Shown here piece after piece: positions 13,366-17,252 of a DNA stretch of 17,252 nucleotides. The notes beneath the pieces were generated by a model. The model was given only the letters and a program-made list of their open reading frames with translations. It searched no databases and was not told the DNA's origin. Positions within the stretch are counted from its first letter, which is position 1; each line of letters begins with the position of its first letter. The DNA comes from CAYQTK01 sp964420375 (lineage in GTDB: Bacteria; RBG-13-61-14; DATKZS01). A program made the translations under genes and the position numbers. Location: positions 1 through 17,252 of the forward strand of contig CAYQTK010000079.1 in the NCBI GenBank assembly GCA_964420375.1, read 5' to 3'.

Positions 13366-13649
13366 ATGACAACTACAATCTCGGTAATCAAGGCTGACAT
13401 CGGCAGTATCGGGGGACACATCGACCCTAGTTCCGCTCTCATGGACGCAGTAAAAAAAGCGGTCGAGTCGGAAAAAGGCAAGCTATTTTTGACGGCTTCG
13501 TAAGCTACACCGGCGACGACGTCGCCATACTCGCCACCCACGAGCGGGGGGTTGACGACGAGAAGGTCCACAAGTTCGCCTTTGAAACCTTCATGGAGGC
13601 CACTGAACACGTGGCCAAGAAAGAAGGGTTCTACGGCGCCGGCTCCTGA
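13366..13649 (+). pseudogene. Frameshifted, 3'-truncated fructose-1,6-bisphosphate aldolase/phosphatase (class V FBPase) remnant
   Basis: The intact enzyme is a bifunctional gluconeogenic aldolase/phosphatase found mainly in archaea and deep-branching or anaerobic bacteria, about 370 residues long. The remnant starts MTTTISVIKADIGSIGGH, with D11 and H18 at the positions of the family metal ligands, behind an excellent AAAGGAGG ribosome site (spacing 5). The frame runs into TAA at 13501. Moving frame at the T run near 13485-13490 gives DGFVSYTGDDVAILATHERG and then VHKFAFETFMEATEHVAKKEGFYGAG, with the conserved GDD and YGAG motifs. Restoring one T (five to six) would rejoin the two parts. The second part stops at TGA 13647-13649, just where the family continues GAGQD, and I see no homology after it. 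Only about 94 codons remain, so no active enzyme can be made. Confidence 0.85.
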
Positions 13650-13768
13650 ATCAATAAGGTCCTCATCGAACTGCTGAATCAGCGGACTAAGCGACGCCGC
13701 AAGCGGAAGCCGCAAAGCAAGGTGCTGGCGACCGAAAAACCCATAAGGTCGCCCGCACTTTCTGTATC

Positions 13769-14806
13769 TTACTTGTTTTGCAGAACGGTCCTGCCGATTT
13801 CTCGCGCCATGAGTTCGTAGCCGGTGGCATTGGGGTGGATGATGTCGTTTGCGGGATCTTCAAACAGGGATTTAACGCCGTGTTTACGGAATACCGGGAC
13901 AAAGTCGACAAGGGGCAGGTCCTTTTGTCGGGCCGTCTCTCTGACTATCCGGTTGTATTTTTCATGCAGGGTCTTAAGCTCGCTCCTGCTTTTCACGAAC
14001 CAGTTGTGGACAAGATATGGAGGCATCCTGCCGGTCTCGATGGCGCTGGGAGCGGTGGCGAGAATCACCGCGGCCCTGGTCTGCTTTGCTTTTGCCGCCA
14101 TGGCCTTTAAGTTCGCTTCATACTTCTCCGGCGGGACTCGGAGCACCAGCGGCTTTTTTTCTTGTTGGCAAAGGGCGGCGACCGCCCGGTTTACAAGCTG
14201 GTAGAGCCTTACCTTGCGCAGAGCTTCCACCAGCCCGCCGCGGCGGCGGTCCATTTCCTGTTCATGGTCGGAAAAGCCCATAGCCAGCCAGTGGTCGTTC
14301 CACCCAAAGAGGATGACCACAGCGTCGGGCCGGTATTTGTCAAGCACCTTCTCCGCTAGCTTCCGGCCCTGGAAAGACGAGTAGCCGGGCACGCCGAAGT
14401 TCATGACCTCGACGGGTGCTTCAATATTATCTCGGAGATACTTCTCCAAAAGTTGTGGAAAGGAAGCTTCCACTCCTCCAAAGGTCACCGAGTCGCCAAG
14501 ACAGGCCACCCGGAAGAGCTCCGGGGGTTTTTCTTTTTTGAACTCCCTGCCGCGAAAGCCCTGCTCGTTGAGAGGGGGAAACCCCTCTCCCATGCGGTAG
14601 CCGGGCCGCATCTTCCAGAGCAGGTCTTTGTCCGGCTGAAAGATATTGTGCAGGGTGTGGGGCTCGGGAAAGTTGAACTCCATGTAAGCCATGGTCCGCT
14701 GATAGCGGAAGCCGATGACCCGGAGTAGCCCCTCGATTGCGCCCGGCAGCAGCACCAGCGCAAAGAGCGCGAACAGGATCCGCTTGCTTGTCGAGACCCG
14801 GCTCAT
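13769..14806 (-). CDS. Membrane-anchored SGNH/GDSL hydrolase (paralog 2)
   Basis: A 345-residue protein with one N-terminal hydrophobic segment (about 9-30) that would anchor it or serve as an uncleaved signal. SGNH blocks are in order: block I VACLGDSVTFG with nucleophile S106, block II NFGVPGYSSFQG (137-147), block III FGWND (N170) and block V DIIHPNATGY (D321, H324). Members with this plan are esterases or acyltransferases that often add or remove acetyl groups on polysaccharides. The upstream part RPGYRMGEGFPPLNEQGFRGREF is shared in pattern with the neighbouring paralog. It is the last gene of a three-gene operon and starts at ATG overlapping the previous stop by four bases (ATGA), with AAGGGA upstream. 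The substrate is inferred only from the GT4 neighbour. Confidence 0.9.
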   Translation of the reverse strand: MSRVSTSKRILFALFALVLLPGAIEGLLRVIGFRYQRTMAYMEFNFPEPHTLHNIFQPDKDLLWKMRPGYRMGEGFPPLNEQGFRGREFKKEKPPELFRVACLGDSVTFGGVEASFPQLLEKYLRDNIEAPVEVMNFGVPGYSSFQGRKLAEKVLDKYRPDAVVILFGWNDHWLAMGFSDHEQEMDRRRGGLVEALRKVRLYQLVNRAVAALCQQEKKPLVLRVPPEKYEANLKAMAAKAKQTRAAVILATAPSAIETGRMPPYLVHNWFVKSRSELKTLHEKYNRIVRETARQKDLPLVDFVPVFRKHGVKSLFEDPANDIIHPNATGYELMAREIGRTVLQNK

Positions 14807-16017
14807 TCTCTTCCCTTTTCGCAGAGCTCCTGGAAACGGTCCATGCCGCGAGCTTTTCTAAGTATCTTCCCGGCGATGATTTCGTGTCCCCACCGGTTGG
14901 GATGGCCGTTGTCAACCATGAGGTATCGCCACGGCTCTTCCTCTATCTGCTCGGGCATTCGCGACCTGATTTGCCGGGCCCTCTCCGGGTAAAACCCGCC
15001 CGCCTCGATCATCTTGAGATGCAACCGAAAGAACGGCCTGAGATCAAAGGCCTTGATGCCGGGCTTGTCCTTAAAGCGACGCACGATCTCCCTGCCGTCC
15101 CATTCCTCCCATGAAGGCGGCAGCGATACCCGGTGTTCCTTTGCCTTTTCGGTGATTTTTTTGCCGGCATGGTCCACTGACAGTGAAGGATAATCAACGT
15201 GGACAAGTATCATGTCCGCGCCGATGGAGTCGCACAGCTTCCTGGTCTTTTTCACGTTCTTTATGAAATCCTCCTGGCTCACCTTTCTTTTCAAGCGGGG
15301 AATATAGGTTGCCGGGTCCAGGCTGATGCCCTGCGTCCGGCGTTTTATATATACAGCCAGCGACTTCACCAGCTTGTAGACCTGAAGTCTGCCCAGTGCA
15401 AGACTTATTGCGCCCTTCTCCCAGGTGCCTTTTTCCAGGTGTTCCTCGTGGGAGTGAAGCGCGGGCAGCCGGTCATTGGGCCCGAAAGCGAAAACCACCA
15501 GGTCGGGCTGCCACTCCATGACCCGGGTCCTCATAAGCTCCTTGCCTTGCAAAGAAGTGTAGCCGGTAACCCCCAGGTTCATGACTTCGACATCAAAGAC
15601 GCACTCCTCTTCCAGGAGCTCTTCGAGTTGGTATGGATAGGTGTCCTCCTCGCCCACGCTCCAGCCAAAGGTGGACGAGTCGCCCAGGCAGGCCACCCGG
15701 AAAACACCCGCAGGCTTTTTATCGCGCCAGTCCGGCCCCCGAAACCCGTGGGAGTTGATGTGCACCGGCTCCTTGTAGATGCCCTCTATGTCCATGGTCT
15801 GGTCGGGCTTGAACTTCCAGAACACGTGCCTGTCGAACTCCACGGTCCGGTTCTGGACGCGACGTATGCTGTAAAGGTCCAGGAGAGGCATGCCGATAAG
15901 GTCGGCGCTGTAGTTGAAGTAAAACCCGAAGTCGTGAGCGCGGAGCACTCCCTCCAGAAGAGCAAGTATGACAAAAACCGTGACCGCGGAAAATAGCGCT
16001 TTCTTTTTCCGGCTCAA
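14803..16017 (-). CDS. Membrane-anchored SGNH/GDSL hydrolase (paralog 1)
   Basis: A 404-residue paralog of the next gene. One hydrophobic N-terminal segment lies at about 7-26. The shared region ending INSHGFRGPDWRDKKPAGVFRVACLGDSSTFGW contains block I with S114. Block II is NLGVTGYTSLQG (147-158), block III FAFGPNDR (N181) and block V VDNGHPNRWGHE (D369, H372). Compared with its neighbour it carries an extra insertion of about 50 residues (roughly 283-340) before block V. The start is a TTG at 16017 that overlaps the GT4 stop (TTGA, four bases) and has GGAG 7 nt upstream; the protein begins MSRKKKALF, a typical basic start before a membrane anchor. Probably an envelope glycan O-acyl esterase or transferase, by inference. 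Confidence 0.9.
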   Translation of the reverse strand: MSRKKKALFSAVTVFVILALLEGVLRAHDFGFYFNYSADLIGMPLLDLYSIRRVQNRTVEFDRHVFWKFKPDQTMDIEGIYKEPVHINSHGFRGPDWRDKKPAGVFRVACLGDSSTFGWSVGEEDTYPYQLEELLEEECVFDVEVMNLGVTGYTSLQGKELMRTRVMEWQPDLVVFAFGPNDRLPALHSHEEHLEKGTWEKGAISLALGRLQVYKLVKSLAVYIKRRTQGISLDPATYIPRLKRKVSQEDFIKNVKKTRKLCDSIGADMILVHVDYPSLSVDHAGKKITEKAKEHRVSLPPSWEEWDGREIVRRFKDKPGIKAFDLRPFFRLHLKMIEAGGFYPERARQIRSRMPEQIEEEPWRYLMVDNGHPNRWGHEIIAGKILRKARGMDRFQELCEKGRE

Positions 16018-17048
16018 CTTTCGTCTCCGATGACCGAGTAGTAGGCTTTTTCCAGGTCGGCTTGCATGGCGGAAAGGGAGAAGCTCTGCGCCCGCTCCAG
16101 TCCGCCTTGTATGATCCTCTCTCGCAAAGACCCGTCATCCAGGAGGTCGAGGACCTTTTTGGCAAGATCGGCGCCGTCGCCCGCCCGGTGCAGAAGACCG
16201 CTGACGTTGTCCTCGATCGCCTCGGGTATGCCCCCCACCCGGGCGGCAACCACCGGCAGGCCCGCAAACATGGCCTCCAAAAGAACTATGCCGAAGGCCT
16301 CCTGCCGGCTGGGAAGAACCAGCACCGAAGCCTCGTGGTAATGACTCTGCAACTCATCTGCGGACTGGACGGGAAGAAACTCCACCGGCAAACCGAGCGC
16401 AAGCAGCCGTCCCGCAACACGGGTATGGAGGTACTCCTCGCCGATGACACGCAGCCGCGCGCCCGGCTTTTCTGGCAGTATCTTCCGGAGCGCCTTTACC
16501 GCAAGGGGAAAGCCTTTCCGGAACATGTCCCGGCCCGCGAAAAGTATCAAAGGAGATGACACGTTGTGCTCGAAGTTTGTTCCATCGTGGAGAGTTCCCG
16601 GCTTTACACCATAGCGGACCAGGTGCACCGGCAGTGAGGTATCGAGGTTTTCGCTGATGACGTTCTCGAGGGACTCGGCTACTTCCCGGCTGTGGACTAT
16701 GACCGCAGAAGACCTTTTCAGGACCTCCAGGTGATGGGCGAGAAGCGTACGTTGCCGGATATAGCGCAGCGGCAGGTCAGGAGAAGGGTAGGGCGAAAAC
16801 CGCGTCCAGTAGTCGTCGTGAAAGTCGGCTATGACCGGCATATGCAGGGACTCGAGCATATGAAAGGGGACCCGCTTGGCGTCAGCCAGGTGGCAAAGGT
16901 CGAGCTCGCCCCCGGCGCAGCCCGCGAGGTGACACAGAAAGTGCCTCTCGCCAAGGCACTCCTGCATGGCGTTCAAGTAGGTACAAGGACCGGTGCCGGC
17001 AGTAAAGTCAGTGCCGGCGATGCCGATCTTCAGCGAGTTCCGGGCCAT
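16014..17048 (-). CDS. Glycosyltransferase family 4 (GT-B fold)
   Basis: A 344-residue soluble or peripheral enzyme expected to move a sugar from a nucleotide-sugar to an acceptor in the cytoplasm. The N-terminal domain starts KIGIAGTDFTAGTGPCTYL. The interdomain part FAGRDMFRKGF has the R and K (173, 178) that bind the donor phosphates in GT4 enzymes. The donor site is RQEAFGIVLLEAMFAGLPVVA with the EX7E pair E250 and E258, followed by GGIPEAIEDNVSGLL. The first gene of the minus-strand operon, it overlaps the SGNH gene by four bases, so a glycan is probably built here and acylated or deacylated by the two hydrolases. There is no Shine-Dalgarno; TATAGA ends 7 nt before the ATG, suggesting a leaderless transcript. 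Confidence 0.92.
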   Translation of the reverse strand: MARNSLKIGIAGTDFTAGTGPCTYLNAMQECLGERHFLCHLAGCAGGELDLCHLADAKRVPFHMLESLHMPVIADFHDDYWTRFSPYPSPDLPLRYIRQRTLLAHHLEVLKRSSAVIVHSREVAESLENVISENLDTSLPVHLVRYGVKPGTLHDGTNFEHNVSSPLILFAGRDMFRKGFPLAVKALRKILPEKPGARLRVIGEEYLHTRVAGRLLALGLPVEFLPVQSADELQSHYHEASVLVLPSRQEAFGIVLLEAMFAGLPVVAARVGGIPEAIEDNVSGLLHRAGDGADLAKKVLDLLDDGSLRERIIQGGLERAQSFSLSAMQADLEKAYYSVIGDES

Positions 17049-17172
17049 AACATTTTCTATACTAACTTAAGAGCCGGACCATGGAAAGCCAGGCCGCCTG
17101 ATGATTGAGCGTCCTTTCATATATGGCGAACCAAAACACCTGTTTTATTCATTGTGCTTATTCCGGTTTGCC

Positions 17173-17252
17173 GTGCGAGCATCGGAAGTCGCGACTAAAG
17201 TCGCTCGCACGCTATGCGACGCTATGCGTTATTTTAATCTTGACAAGCTAGT
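17173..17252 (+). repeat. REP-like palindrome R6 with conserved tail
   Basis: The palindrome spans 17173-17210, with outer stem GTGCGAGC / GCTCGCAC and inner hairpin GCGACTAAAGTCGC. The tail continues GCTATGC and ends CTTGACAAGC, as in modules A and B some 12.5 kb away (GCTATGCTTCAG...GCTTGACAAGCC). The left flank differs, so the palindrome and the tail look like the mobile or conserved part. CGCTATGCGA is repeated twice in tandem in the tail. The element may continue beyond the window. Confidence 0.7.

Noticed and set aside
13716..13746. GGCGACC...GGTCGCC inverted repeat as terminator of the SGNH operon
   Set aside because: There is a 7-bp stem, but a long loop and no T run on the minus strand.

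Overview
The window is a GC-rich bacterial chromosomal segment. The mnmG-rsmG pair, two parS-like sites, a zinc-ribbon receiver protein, a YfhO-type membrane protein and a fragment of a class V fructose-1,6-bisphosphatase would fit a deltaproteobacterium-like (Desulfobacterota) or related Gram-negative lineage. No marker gene fixes the taxonomy, so this is only a weak inference.

Region 1 (1-2420): the 3' part of mnmG (its first ~37 codons lie outside the window), then rsmG, sharing one base. These are tRNA and 16S rRNA modification genes usually found close to the replication origin. A near-perfect parS site lies across the rsmG stop codon. A second, fully palindromic parS lies about 540 bp further on. 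In many bacteria parA and parB follow rsmG; here there is a gene-free stretch instead.

Region 2 (2421-4827): mostly non-coding and rich in repeats. REP-like palindromes (GTGCGAG plus a GCGGC/GCCGC or GCGAC/GTCGC hairpin) occur five times here and once more at the right end of the window. Two have grown into tandem arrays, one of 24-bp units and one of 14-18-bp units. Two others sit in a duplicated ~120-bp module ending in CTTGACAAGC. Embedded here is one minus-strand gene for an unusual zinc-ribbon plus receiver-domain protein with a good sigma70-type promoter almost touching its start codon.

Region 3 (4828-10317): a small HEAT-repeat protein, a YfhO-family GT-C membrane protein, a small DUF2007-like protein on the minus strand, and a second multi-pass GT-C-like glycosyltransferase. 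This looks like cell-envelope glycan work.

Region 4 (10337-12954, minus): a sodium:solute symporter translationally coupled (ATGA) to a three-TM protein with an extracytoplasmic carboxypeptidase-regulatory-like domain, possibly an accessory subunit.

Region 5 (12955-13768): a 120-bp MITE-like element, a ribosome-binding-site-led 3-codon minigene followed by an intrinsic terminator, and a frameshifted, truncated fragment of an FBP aldolase/phosphatase gene. It reads as a scar of gene loss.

Region 6 (13769-17048, minus): a tightly overlapped operon of a GT4 glycosyltransferase and two membrane-anchored SGNH hydrolases, probably making or trimming an acylated surface or secreted glycan. A REP-like element closes the window.

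Initiation signals fall into two groups. Genes inside operons, and a few others, have clear Shine-Dalgarno sequences. Several first genes have none and instead carry a -10-like box about 7-15 nt before the ATG, suggesting leaderless or near-leaderless transcripts.
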